DNA from: Flavobacteriales bacterium
GTDB taxonomy: Bacteria; Bacteroidota; Bacteroidia; Flavobacteriales_F; PHOS-HE28
Assembly: GCA_020852835.1 (NCBI GenBank)
Contig: JADZAC010000001.1
Span: 1 to 43,202 of the forward strand
Direction: 5' to 3'
DNA: 43,202 nucleotides
The notes below the pieces were generated by a model. The model did no database searches. It was not told the DNA's origin and saw nothing but the letters and a program-made list of their open reading frames with translations. The position numbers and the translations under genes were made by a program. Numbering within the stretch: position 1 is the stretch's first letter; each line of letters begins with the position of its first letter. Below are positions 15,484 through 23,953 of the stretch, one piece after another.

Positions 15484-16956
15484 ATGCACGGCATGCGCAT
15501 CCTTCTCTTTGCCCTCGGTTCGTTGTTCCAAGTCGTTGCCACTGCCCAATACCTCGACCCCACCTTCGGCACGGCGGGTGTGGTACGCCTGGATGTGGAT
15601 GGCTCATTCGACCAGTTCTTCGAGGTGGTCACCCAGCCCGATGGGCGCATCGTGGCCGCCGGACATGCCAACGTGAACAATGATCTGCATGGCCTGGTGG
15701 CGCGTTTCACCACCGGTGGGGCCGTCGACCCGACCTTCAATGGGATCGGCCATACGCTCGTGCATGCCAACGGAACGGAAACGGAATTCACCGGAGTTGC
15801 GCTGCAAGCCGATGGGCGCATTGTGTGTTCCGGCACGGTGGGCGTGGGGAGCGCACGGAGCGCAGCGGCCTTCCGGTTCAACACGGACGGAACGCCGGAT
15901 GCGACCTTCGGGACCGGAGGCGTGGTACTGGTGGGCCTGCCGAGCAGCTATGCGGAGGATGTGACCCTCACGCCGAACGGCGGCGTGGTGATCGCCGGTG
16001 CTGCGGGCGGGAATTTCCTGGTGGCCCGTTTCACCCCCGGCGGTGTACTGGACACGGACTTCAACGGCGATGGCTGGACCACCCTGGACCTGGGCGGCAA
16101 TGAGCGCTTTTACAGCGTGGCCGCGCAGAGCGATGGGGGGGTGGTGGTGGCGGGCTTTGCCGATGACCCCGATGGAACGCTCTGGGCAAAGCGCATCACC
16201 GCCACCGGTGATTGGGATGCCGCTTTCGGCAACGGCGGATCGGTGGTGCATGAAGATGGCGGCATGGCCTATGACGTGTTCGTGGCCGCCGATGATGCGA
16301 TCCTGTTGGGCGGATACGCCCATGTGATCGGAAGCTATAGCGAGGCGGTGAACTACATGCTGGACTCGGACGGTACGGGCATCGGTGCGATCGCCACGGA
16401 GACGGTGCCCGATGTGCAAGGCATCTCCACGCTCGCGCATGGTGGCTGGCTCTTGCCCGATGGCCGTGCCATCGTGGGGGCCTTGGAAGGAGAGGACATC
16501 GTGCTCATCGGCCTGCTTCCTACGGGTTCCTTCGACCTGGACTTCGGCACCTTGGGCCTGATGCGTGCCACGGGCCTGGAAGTGGATGGCGGGCAGGACG
16601 ATGATGCCGGTCTGTGGGTGGAGCCCAGTGGGCGAACGTTGTTCTGCGGGCGTACCAACACCACGGGTGATGGGGATGCCTTCATCGCTGCCTTCGCCAC
16701 CGGCACCACGGCCATCACCGAGCGCATCGCCAGGCAGGTCCGGTTGATGCCCAACCCCGCCACGGACCAGGTGCGCATTGACGCCCCAATGACGGTGGTG
16801 AGCGCCCGTGCCTGGCAGGCGGACGGCCGTGCGCAGGCTGTGGAGCTTGGTACCGACCGTTCCCTGCACCTCACCGGTTGGTCGCCGGGGTTATGGATGA
16901 TCGAGCTGCGTTTCGCCGATGGCACCGTTGGCCGTGTCCGTTTGGTGAAACAGTGA
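15484..16956 (+). CDS. Delta-60-repeat secreted protein with T9SS tail
   Basis: About 490 residues. After the signal peptide (MRILLFALGSLFQVVATAQ) comes a series of delta-60-type repeats: LDPTFGTAGVV, VDPTFNGIGHT, PDATFGTGGVV, LDTDFNGDGWT, LDFGTLGLM, each followed by a xxQPDGRIVxAG strand. These fold as a beta-propeller-like structure in secreted proteins. The last 75 residues (VRLMPNPATDQVRI through GLWMIELRFADG) are a T9SS sorting domain. Starts at 15484 and 15493 are both plausible. A 9-bp-stem hairpin follows the stop. It is divergent from the subtilase gene. Confidence 0.87.
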   Translation: MHGMRILLFALGSLFQVVATAQYLDPTFGTAGVVRLDVDGSFDQFFEVVTQPDGRIVAAGHANVNNDLHGLVARFTTGGAVDPTFNGIGHTLVHANGTETEFTGVALQADGRIVCSGTVGVGSARSAAAFRFNTDGTPDATFGTGGVVLVGLPSSYAEDVTLTPNGGVVIAGAAGGNFLVARFTPGGVLDTDFNGDGWTTLDLGGNERFYSVAAQSDGGVVVAGFADDPDGTLWAKRITATGDWDAAFGNGGSVVHEDGGMAYDVFVAADDAILLGGYAHVIGSYSEAVNYMLDSDGTGIGAIATETVPDVQGISTLAHGGWLLPDGRAIVGALEGEDIVLIGLLPTGSFDLDFGTLGLMRATGLEVDGGQDDDAGLWVEPSGRTLFCGRTNTTGDGDAFIAAFATGTTAITERIARQVRLMPNPATDQVRIDAPMTVVSARAWQADGRAQAVELGTDRSLHLTGWSPGLWMIELRFADGTVGRVRLVKQ

Positions 16957-16960
16957 GGGG

Positions 16961-16982
16961 GCGGGCCAATGCGTTGGCCCGC
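16961..16982 (+). terminator. Hairpin after the delta-60 gene
   Basis: GCGGGCCAA and TTGGCCCGC form a perfect 9-bp stem with loop TGCG, starting 5 nt after the stop codon. No T-run follows, so rho-independent action is likely but not proven. A second hairpin (GGGGCC/GGCCCC) is at 17029-17044. Confidence 0.55.
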
Positions 16983-17166
16983 GCGCTGAGGCACGGCGTG
17001 GGCGTGGTACAAGACGGGATCGGTCCAGGGGGCCACGCGGCCCCGAAGCCTTCCAGGTAGGCGAATGGTCGGGCATTCCGAAGCGAACTGGCGTGCTGGT
17101 GGGCTGAAGGTGGTTACTAGCCAGCAGGGGCGTGTGAATGAAGCGATCCCTGCCGATATTAGCATC

Positions 17167-18996
17167 ATGCGGGCGCTGGTCCCATTCCTCCTTGTTGTGC
17201 TCCCGGCGATCCTTCGCGCCCAGGATCCCCTGCCGGAACCTGTGCGCATGGCACAGGAAGCGTTGCGAGCCGCTGCCACGGTGGACTATTGCGAACGGGC
17301 CATCGACCTGTCCAAAGCGTTCCGTAATGCCGATCTGCTGGATTCCGCCAAGGCGGCTGCGGAACGCGCCTTGCGCCATGCGCGCAACGAACGGGAGAAG
17401 GCCCGCGCACAGGTTGCCATTGCCATGGTGCAGGTCAGGGCCCAGGACCATGCGGGCGCACAGGAACATGCACGCCAGGCGATCCTCCTTGCGCACACTG
17501 CGGGGGATACCTCCAGCTGGGTACGCGGGGAAAGCATACTGTCCGATGTGGATTTTTATCAGAGTCGGTTCACCCCGGCGCGGGAACATGCGGAAACAGC
17601 CATTGCATTGGCAATGGCCATCCGGGACAGCGCTGCTTTGGCCAGTACGTACAACACCCTGGGCAATTGGTTCTATGTCAAGCATAATTACGATTCGGCA
17701 CGGTGGTACTATGACGCGAGCATCTCGTTCATATCCCCCACGGAGACCCGGCGCCATGCACGTGCGAGGTTGAACCAGATCAACCTGTTCATCGAGGAAG
17801 AGAAGATCGATTCGGCGATGGCGCGGTCTGACGCGTTGCGGGAAGAGGTGCAGCGGACCGACCTGCATACCCGGAGCCAGTACCACAACCAGCGCGGTTA
17901 TGCACTCTTCGTGGCAGGCCGCTTCCGGGAGGCCATTCGGGAGTTCACACGCAGCGATTCATTGAACAATGCGGACAGGGCCGAACTGGGCCTCCGCATC
18001 GAGAACACGGGCTTCCTGGCCGAGAGCCAGGCCGCGATCGGGGACAGCGCCAAGGCCTACCTGCTCATGCGTGACCTGGAAGTGCTGAAGGACAGCTTCT
18101 CAAGGGCCGCTGCGGACGAGCAAATGCTCACGCTGGAAAAGAAATTTGAAACTCGCTTGAACAAGGAGGAGATCGCGCGCTTGGGCGAGGACAACCGGAG
18201 AAAGGCGGACCGGCTCAGGGTGCAGAACCTCCAACTGTACGGAAGCCTGGCCTTGGCGGTCCTGGCGATCGGCGCGGTACTGCTGGTTTGGCGCAATCTG
18301 CGCCTGAAACGGAAGCATGAGGCCGTGCTCATGGAATTCAATGCGGCGCTGGAGGACAAGCAGGCGCGGATCGAGGAGGTGAACACATTGTTGCGGATGA
18401 AGGTGCTGCGCACGCAGATGGACCCGCACTTCATCCACAACTGCCTCAATGCGATCAAGTCGCTTTCGCTCTCCGGTGAGCACGCCAAGGCCGAGGACTA
18501 TCTGGACGGCTTTGCGCGGCTGCTGCGCCAAGTGCTGGAACACAGCGTGCGCGACCGGATCACGTTGGATGAGGAACTCGACTTCCTGCGCAACTACGTG
18601 ATGCTCGAGGGGCTGCGCATGAAGGGGGAGCTCCAATGGAGCGTGGAGGCCGATCCGCAATTGTTGAAGGAGGAACCGATGATCCCGTCCCTGCTCGTAC
18701 AGCCCTTTGTGGAGAATGCGATCTGGCACGGGCTTGCACCGAAGGAGGGGCCGAAGCGGTTGAGCGTGCGCTTCGCATCCGACGGTGGCCGGGTGACCTG
18801 CATAGTGCAGGACAACGGCGTGGGCCGAAGCGCGAAGACAGACCGGCCGGGGCGCACCTCGCTGGGCCTGAAGTTGACGGGGGAGCGGCTTGCGTTGCTT
18901 ACCGAGCGGATGGAGAAGGAAGGCGCCTTCGTGATCGAGGACCTGAAGGATGCGGAGGGCGGTCCGGCGGGTACGCGGGTGATGCTTGGTCTTTGA
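17167..18996 (+). CDS. TPR sensor histidine kinase, LytS/YehU type
   Basis: A 609-residue kinase. The signal peptide (FLLVVLPAILRAQDP) is followed by a periplasmic tetratricopeptide-like helical region (about 25-355), one membrane helix (LALAVLAIGAVLLVW, about 365), a coiled coil, then the His_kinase domain with phospho-acceptor His421 in TQMDPHFIHNCLNAIKSL and a HATPase part (PFVENAIWHGL, DNGVGRS). Such kinases phosphorylate LytTR regulators. Here the expected partner at 20154 is 1157 bp away, on the same strand, with a transposase and hairpin arrays in between. The ATG at 17167 (MRALVPF) is the start that gives a signal peptide. Confidence 0.9.
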   Translation: MRALVPFLLVVLPAILRAQDPLPEPVRMAQEALRAAATVDYCERAIDLSKAFRNADLLDSAKAAAERALRHARNEREKARAQVAIAMVQVRAQDHAGAQEHARQAILLAHTAGDTSSWVRGESILSDVDFYQSRFTPAREHAETAIALAMAIRDSAALASTYNTLGNWFYVKHNYDSARWYYDASISFISPTETRRHARARLNQINLFIEEEKIDSAMARSDALREEVQRTDLHTRSQYHNQRGYALFVAGRFREAIREFTRSDSLNNADRAELGLRIENTGFLAESQAAIGDSAKAYLLMRDLEVLKDSFSRAAADEQMLTLEKKFETRLNKEEIARLGEDNRRKADRLRVQNLQLYGSLALAVLAIGAVLLVWRNLRLKRKHEAVLMEFNAALEDKQARIEEVNTLLRMKVLRTQMDPHFIHNCLNAIKSLSLSGEHAKAEDYLDGFARLLRQVLEHSVRDRITLDEELDFLRNYVMLEGLRMKGELQWSVEADPQLLKEEPMIPSLLVQPFVENAIWHGLAPKEGPKRLSVRFASDGGRVTCIVQDNGVGRSAKTDRPGRTSLGLKLTGERLALLTERMEKEGAFVIEDLKDAEGGPAGTRVMLGL

Positions 18997-19283
18997 GGTC
19001 GCGCCTTCAGCGCTCACCCGCGCTGCGCGCGTAAACCCAGCGCTGCGCGCGTAAACCCGGCGCTGCGCACCGGGACGGGATGAGATCGGGCCTTCGGCCC
19101 TGGTGTGACATGAGGCAGAACGGAGGAGGGCTGAAGGCCCGACCTGTCGCGCTCACAGAAAGAAGGTGCTAGGGATGATGCAGGATCGGGAGGGCTGAAG
19201 GCCCGACCTCATCGCGGCCCATGGCCTGGCCATGGGCCGCGATGCATGCGCTTCTCAGGAGCGCTGAAGGCGCGACGTCAGTC
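18997..19283. repeat. Left REP-like hairpin array beside the RAYT gene
   Basis: Begins right after the kinase stop. The outer ends are inverted: TCGCGCCTTCAGCGCT at 18999-19014 and AGCGCTGAAGGCGCGA at 19260-19275. Inside are a 20-bp tandem duplication (19021-19060), small hairpins of the type GGGCCTTCGGCCC (19088-19100) and GGGCTGAAGGCCC (19128-19140 and 19193-19205), and a perfect 16-bp stem with loop CTG at 19210-19244. The right end overlaps the transposase stop codon. A second, longer array at 19759-20131 has the same order of parts. Confidence 0.85.
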
Positions 19284-19730
19284 CCATACGTAACGTTCAT
19301 CGAACTCAATGCCATGCTCCGCCAGCAGGCCGCGATACTCATCCTGAAAGCCCTGTTTCCGATGGTGCTCCTCCTGGTTGTCAATGTACCACAACAAGCG
19401 ATCCACTTCCCGGTAGTACACGGAGAACGCGGAGTAGCCTTTCTGCCAGGAGAAATGCTCAAGGCCAGGCCCTTGCTGCTTCAGCCAGTAGGACGACCGC
19501 GCCTTCACATGTTCCACCAGGTCGGCAACTGGCACCGTACGGTGAAGGCGTATCGCCATGTGTACGTGGTCTTCCACACCGCCGACACGGTAGCACTCGC
19601 AGTTCAACTCGCGGGATAGCGTGGCGAGGTAGGCATGAGCTTTTGCACGCACCGGTTGAACGAGCATGGGAATACGTTGCCGCGTACTGAAGACGAGATG
19701 GATGATGATGTGTGCGAGGGATTGCGGCAT
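19278..19730 (-). CDS. REP-associated tyrosine transposase (RAYT, IS200/IS605 TnpA-like)
   Basis: A 150-residue Y1-type HUH transposase. The HUH metal site is DHVHMAIRL (about 71-79). The nucleophile tyrosine is expected in WYIDNQEEHHRKQGF, a block typical of IS200-like proteins, which also end EYRGLLAEHGIEFDERYVWD as here. The N-terminal strand AHIIIHLVFSTRQR fits. Enzymes of this class cut and join single-stranded DNA at hairpins. The gene is flanked on both sides by REP-like hairpin arrays and nothing else, which fits a RAYT rather than a full insertion sequence. ATG 19730 (MPQSLAH) is the start. Confidence 0.92.
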   Translation of the reverse strand: MPQSLAHIIIHLVFSTRQRIPMLVQPVRAKAHAYLATLSRELNCECYRVGGVEDHVHMAIRLHRTVPVADLVEHVKARSSYWLKQQGPGLEHFSWQKGYSAFSVYYREVDRLLWYIDNQEEHHRKQGFQDEYRGLLAEHGIEFDERYVWD

Positions 19731-19758
19731 GGGGTGTGGGTTGAGGTGTGAAAGTAGG

Positions 19759-20131
19759 TGTCGCGCCTTCAGCGCTCTCCCGCGCTGCGCGCGTAAACCC
19801 GGCGCTGCGTGCCGGGACGGGATGAGGTCGGGCCTTCGGCCCTGATGTGCGGCCCGCTGGCGATCGGCACGTTGACCGATCCGAGCCTCTGTAACCGTGG
19901 AGTGCAGGTAACGCGCAGCGCCGGGTCGGGAAGAGGTCGGGCCTTCGGCCCTGATCAAACAAGCGGCAGAACGTGGGAGGGCTGAAGGCCCGACCTGTCG
20001 CGCTCACAGAAAGAAGGTACTGGGCGTGATGCTCAATCAGGAGGGCTGAAGGCCCGACCTCATCGCGGCCCATGGCCAGGCCATGGGCCGCGATGCATGC
20101 GCTTTTCAGGAGCGCTGAAGGCGTGACGTCA
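19759..20131. repeat. Right REP-like hairpin array beside the RAYT gene
   Basis: Same parts as the left array in the same order: TCGCGCCTTCAGCGCT at 19761-19776, GCGCGTAAACCCGGCGCTGCG, two GGGCCTTCGGCCC hairpins (about 19830 and 19939), GGGCTGAAGGCCC hairpins (19979 and 20043), a perfect 16-bp stem with loop CAG at 20061-20095, and the closing AGCGCTGAAGGCGTGACGTCAG at 20111-20132. It is longer than the left array by about 100 bp because one REP unit is duplicated with an unrelated spacer (19846-19930). It ends 22 bp before the response-regulator start. Confidence 0.85.
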
Positions 20132-20153
20132 GTGTCCAGACTAACTTGCCCAC

Positions 20154-20885
20154 ATGCAAGCCGTGATCGTGGATGATGAGCAGGAGGCGCGCGACGTGCT
20201 TCGCGCCATGTTGCAACGCCATGCTCCGGAAGTGGTCGTGGTGGCCGAGGCGGCATCGGTGGCACAGTCCATGGAGGTCTTGCGGGCCCACAAGCCCGTA
20301 TTGCTCTTCCTCGATGTGCAGATGCCCGGCGGCGATGGCTTCGAGCTTTTGAAGAGACTCGGCACTTGGGATTTCGACGTGATCTTCACCACCGGAAGCA
20401 GCAAGCACGCCATCCAGGCCATCCGCTTCAGTGCCCTGGATTACCTGGTGAAACCCGTGCTCGGCGACGAGTTGCGCGCGGCCATCGATCGCCACCTGAG
20501 CAAACGCGGCCTCAGCGCGGAGGACCGATCGCACCTGCTGCACAACATCGCCCAGCCCGATGAGCGCACCATGAAGCTCACCCTCACCAGCGGCGACCGC
20601 AGCTATTTCATACCGCCCAGTGAGGTGGTCTGGTGCGAGGCCGATGTGAATTATACCAACCTGCACCTCGCGGATGAGCGCCGCTTCGTTTCCGCCCGCA
20701 CGCTGAAGGACTACGAGGACATGCTCACCCCTTTGGGCTTCCTGCGCACCCATCGGAGCTACTTGGTGAACCGCAGGCATATCGACCACCTGGACAAGGC
20801 GGGCTTTGTGGTGCTGCGCAATGGGCGCAAGGTGGAAGTGGCCAGCAGAAGGAGGGATGACGTGGCGAAATCGCTTTCTGCCTGA
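20154..20885 (+). CDS. LytTR-family response regulator
   Basis: A 243-residue regulator. The receiver domain (1-120) has the acidic pair VDDEQ, phospho-acceptor Asp54 in LLFLDVQMPGG, and Lys in YLVKPV. The C-terminal LytTR DNA-binding domain (about 140-240) has the usual VVWCEADVNYTNLHLADERR, LRTHRSYLVNRRHI and the closing basic strand GRKVEVASRRRDDV. It probably takes phosphate from the LytS-type kinase at 17167-18996, although an inserted RAYT element separates the two genes. No promoter of its own is obvious in the array upstream. Confidence 0.92.
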   Translation: MQAVIVDDEQEARDVLRAMLQRHAPEVVVVAEAASVAQSMEVLRAHKPVLLFLDVQMPGGDGFELLKRLGTWDFDVIFTTGSSKHAIQAIRFSALDYLVKPVLGDELRAAIDRHLSKRGLSAEDRSHLLHNIAQPDERTMKLTLTSGDRSYFIPPSEVVWCEADVNYTNLHLADERRFVSARTLKDYEDMLTPLGFLRTHRSYLVNRRHIDHLDKAGFVVLRNGRKVEVASRRRDDVAKSLSA

Positions 20886-20918
20886 CGCGCGATCCTCAGC
20901 AGGCGATCACGGCGCTTT

Positions 20919-21506
20919 TCAGCTTCGTGCGAAGGCGATCAGAGGTTGGACCTCACCTCTATCGGCCGCATGCAGTGCATGGAAGTATCGTTCGCGCGCC
21001 GTCGCGGGATCCGAATTGATCCCCCATGTGAACAGCGGTTGGCCCAGGGACTTTGCTAGAACATCGGCCATCATGCGGGAATGGCGGCCATTCCCGTTCG
21101 CGAAGCAGTGGATCATTACGATCCGATGTTTCATCCGGATCGCGATCTCGTCCGCCGGGTAGGTGGCGTGCTCCACCCAATAGCGTGCGTCATCCAGCAA
21201 CTGGCGCAGGTCCGTGGCGATGCGCACCGGGTCCACACCGAGGTTCTTCTCCGTGCGTCTGAACGCGCCTGCCCATTTCCAAACCTCGCCGTACATCTTT
21301 TCGTGAAGACGCTTCACGAATTCCTCGGTCAGCAAGTCCATGGGTTTTCTCCGACGGCCCAGACCCCATTGAGCGCCCAGCTCGATGTTGTGCTGCTCCA
21401 CTTCGTCAAGTTGCCCACGCGTACTCACCCAATCCGCGAGCAGTCCCAGCCGCTCATCTTCGTCGAGCGGTGTACTACCGCCGGTGATCTCCCAACTTAG
21501 CGCCAT
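20919..21506 (-). CDS. Mobile mystery protein B (Fic-domain protein)
   Basis: A 195-residue Fic protein. The catalytic motif is HCFANGNGRHSR (133-144), fitting HxFx(D/N)GNGRxxR, with His133 as the base and the GNGR anion loop intact. Fic enzymes usually transfer AMP from ATP to a hydroxyl on a target protein. The N-terminal part (EITGGSTPLDEDE, and WGLGRRRKPMDLLTEEFVKRLH) is characteristic of the mobile mystery protein B family. It overlaps the 3' end of the gene for protein A by 10 nt. The pair behaves like a toxin-antitoxin cassette found on mobile DNA; the target is unknown. Confidence 0.9.
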   Translation of the reverse strand: MALSWEITGGSTPLDEDERLGLLADWVSTRGQLDEVEQHNIELGAQWGLGRRRKPMDLLTEEFVKRLHEKMYGEVWKWAGAFRRTEKNLGVDPVRIATDLRQLLDDARYWVEHATYPADEIAIRMKHRIVMIHCFANGNGRHSRMMADVLAKSLGQPLFTWGINSDPATARERYFHALHAADRGEVQPLIAFARS

Positions 21507-21955
21507 AGCTCCTTGGACAGGTCACGCTGCAATTCCTCGGCCTTCTCCTTGATGGCCTCGGCGATGCGTTCACGGCTCACCGACTGAGCCTCCAATCGCA
21601 TGCTCTGGTCGACGCGTTCCACGATCTCCCTGGCCGCTTCCAACGCACGGCGCTCGATCAGTTTCTGCAGCGAACCATCCTTGGGAACGAGCACATAGAT
21701 CAAGCGCATATTCATGGCCTCGGCGGCTTTGCGCAGGACCTGCAACGTGATGGAGCCATCGGCTTCGCGTTGCTCCAGACGTTTGGCTCCAGTTGGTGTC
21801 ATGTCCAAACGCGTGGCCAGTACGTGCAATGGCATGCGCAGTGCTTTGCGCAGGGTGGCAAGCCATCCGCCGGGTGGCGGATCCATCGGCCAACCGGAAG
21901 CCTTGACCAGCTGCTCGTCGAGCTGGCGCAGTCGGAGCTTGGTAAGTTTGGACAT
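21497..21955 (-). CDS. Mobile mystery protein A (XRE-type helix-turn-helix regulator)
   Basis: A 152-residue protein with an XRE-like helix-turn-helix (about 30-85): GGWLATLRKALRMPLHVLATRL, then GAKRLEQREADGSITLQVLRK. The N-terminal KLRLRQLDEQL and the helical C-terminal half fit the mobile mystery protein A family, always paired with a Fic protein. It probably represses the operon and neutralises protein B. A TATCTTTG box lies 27 bp upstream of the ATG at 21955. The gene is convergent with the response regulator at 20154, just outside the RAYT element. Confidence 0.88.
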   Translation of the reverse strand: MSKLTKLRLRQLDEQLVKASGWPMDPPPGGWLATLRKALRMPLHVLATRLDMTPTGAKRLEQREADGSITLQVLRKAAEAMNMRLIYVLVPKDGSLQKLIERRALEAAREIVERVDQSMRLEAQSVSRERIAEAIKEKAEELQRDLSKELWR

Positions 21956-21981
21956 GGATGTATGCGTTCATGAAAGACGCA

Positions 21982-21989
21982 CAAAGATA
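21982..21989 (-). promoter_or_regulatory. Bacteroidota-type -7 box for the mobile mystery operon
   Basis: TATCTTTG on the minus strand matches TAnnTTTG exactly and lies 27 bp upstream of the mobile mystery A start, in an AT-rich pocket (21955-22035) that stands out from the GC-rich surroundings. No clear -33 TTTG is at the standard spacing. The related words GTATGCGTTC (21962-21971) and CGTATGCAGC (21992-22001) around it could be operator half-sites. Confidence 0.5.
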
Positions 21990-22177
21990 AACGTATGCAG
22001 CAATAGAATAGTTACTAAAATGAACAAATAAGGCCATGTTAAACTGGGTTGCAATGCCTCGACCGAGTAATGCGCCGGTGCAGAGTGACGCCCGATCACC
22101 ATTTCTCACGTTCGATCGATCGGGCTTGGCGAACGCTTAGGGAAGCGTTCTCTTGGTGCCACCAAAGCCCCATTCAA

Positions 22178-23935
22178 ATGCGCCAAGCACTACAAACGAT
22201 TTTCTTCTTCCTGGCCACTTCCCTCATCCCTGCCCAGGACCTCGTGCCTGCCTGGGGCGGGGCCATGGGAGCCTCGGGGAGCGATATCGGCACGGGCATC
22301 GTGCTCGAGGATGCCGGACACGTGTACACCACGGGATCCTTCACGGGCACCACCGATTTCGATCCCGGCCCAAGCGTATACAACCTCACTTCGGCCGGTT
22401 CCAACGACATCTACGTGGCCAAGTTCGATACCAATGGCACCTTGCTCTGGGCCAAGGCAATGGGCGGTGCATATGTCGATGCTGCCACGGCCCTCGCCAT
22501 TGATCCCGCCGGGAACGTGTACACCACCGGAGGCTTCTGCGGCACTGCCGATTTCGACCCCGGCGCGGGCACCTTCAACATGACCGCGGCCACCACCGGG
22601 CAGAATGACATCTTCGTCTCCAAACTGGATGCCGACGGCAACTTCGTATGGGCCAAGGGCGTGGTGGGCGGCACCTGGTGGGATGCCGGCTACGGCATTG
22701 CGATCGATCCCATGGGCGATGTGGTCGTTACGGGCCGTTTCTACTATCAAGGTGGTCCGCGTGATTTCGATCCCGGACCTGGCGTATTCCTGCTCACCGC
22801 AGGGCAGGAGGATGTCTTTGTGCTGAAATTGGATGCAGATGGTGATTTCGTTTGGGCGGAGAACTTCGGAGGTGGCTCTTACGAGAACAGGGGCTATGCG
22901 CTGGCCACGGACACCATTGGCAACATCTTCATCACCGGCTACTTTGAGGGTGCCATTGATTTTGATCCCGGACCAGGGACTACCCTCCTCACTGCGGTGG
23001 GCACCTGGAACGTGTTCTACCTGAAGTTGGACACGGCCGGAGCGCTGGTGTGGGTGAAGTCCTTGCCGGTGACCACGCAGACATACCACAATGAGGGGAA
23101 TTGGGGGGCCAAACTTTCCACGGATCCCCAAGGCGACCTGATCGCCACGGGCCGGTTCAGCGGCACCATCGACTTCGATCCCGGCGCGGGAAGTGTACCG
23201 CTCACTGCTGTTGGTGACCACGACATCTATGTGTTGAAGATGGATGCGGATGGCGAATTCGTATGGGCGAAGGCGATGGGCGGCACCGGCTATGATGAAG
23301 GCTTCGGCATTCATGTCGGTCCCGATGGGAACCTGCTCATCACAGGTTCGTTCGAGGGCACGGTGGATTTTGACCCCGGGCCCGGCACAGCTTCACTGCT
23401 TTCCGCGGGCGGTGCGGATGCGTTCGTCCTTCAACTGAACAGCGAAGGCGACTACCTCCATGCCGTATCGTTCGGCGGAGTCGAATATGATCGCGGTCAT
23501 TCGGTCACAAACTCAGGCAGCGGGGCCATCTACCTCACGGGCTGGTTCACCGGCACCACCGACCTGGATCCCGGAGCAGGCTCGCAGACGTTCTCAGCCC
23601 AAGGAAGCAATGACATCTACGTGATCAAGCTGGTCGAGGCCAATACCACGGGCATCGGTGAGCTGCAAACGGAATCCGACCTGGGGATCGACCTGTTCCC
23701 GAATCCTGCCAACGACCGCGTGAACATCGTGGCCGATCCCTCGCTCTTCGGCCAACGCGCGGTGATCGAGGTGTTCAACGCCAGCGGCACGCGCGTGCAT
23801 ACCGAGCAGGTGAACTCCTTCGATGCGCTGCAACCGCTCGCCCTGTCTCGCGAATGGGTGGAGGGCCTGTACCTGGTGATGGTGCGGGTGGAAGGGCAGA
23901 CGCCGAGAACGGCGAGGGTGGTGGTGAAGAGATAG
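22178..23935 (+). CDS. SBBP-repeat beta-propeller protein with T9SS tail
   Basis: A 585-residue secreted protein. The signal peptide (TIFFFLATSLIPAQ) precedes about nine repeats of about 55 residues of the form DxxGNxxxTGxFxGTxDFDPGPG...LTxxGxxDIYVxKxDxxGxxxWAK, the SBBP (beta-propeller) repeat. The DFDPG loops may bind calcium. The C-terminal 80 residues (IDLFPNPANDRVNIV, GLYLVMVRVEGQ) are a T9SS type A sorting domain. The ATG at 22178 (MRQALQT) gives the signal peptide. Downstream lies a hairpin array and then a second, truncated copy of this gene's 3' end. Confidence 0.88.
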   Translation: MRQALQTIFFFLATSLIPAQDLVPAWGGAMGASGSDIGTGIVLEDAGHVYTTGSFTGTTDFDPGPSVYNLTSAGSNDIYVAKFDTNGTLLWAKAMGGAYVDAATALAIDPAGNVYTTGGFCGTADFDPGAGTFNMTAATTGQNDIFVSKLDADGNFVWAKGVVGGTWWDAGYGIAIDPMGDVVVTGRFYYQGGPRDFDPGPGVFLLTAGQEDVFVLKLDADGDFVWAENFGGGSYENRGYALATDTIGNIFITGYFEGAIDFDPGPGTTLLTAVGTWNVFYLKLDTAGALVWVKSLPVTTQTYHNEGNWGAKLSTDPQGDLIATGRFSGTIDFDPGAGSVPLTAVGDHDIYVLKMDADGEFVWAKAMGGTGYDEGFGIHVGPDGNLLITGSFEGTVDFDPGPGTASLLSAGGADAFVLQLNSEGDYLHAVSFGGVEYDRGHSVTNSGSGAIYLTGWFTGTTDLDPGAGSQTFSAQGSNDIYVIKLVEANTTGIGELQTESDLGIDLFPNPANDRVNIVADPSLFGQRAVIEVFNASGTRVHTEQVNSFDALQPLALSREWVEGLYLVMVRVEGQTPRTARVVVKR

Positions 23936-23953
23936 GAAAGAGGTTCGTTCGAT

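Noticed and set aside
15604..16869. Minus-strand open reading (421 codons) opposite the delta-60 gene
   Set aside because: Reverse-strand shadow of a repeat-rich GC-rich gene; no signal, motif or family resemblance.
18997..20131. A CRISPR array made of the repeated hairpin words
   Set aside because: Repeat units are uneven in spacing and sequence, the spacers recur between the two arrays, and no cas genes are near; a RAYT gene explains them better.
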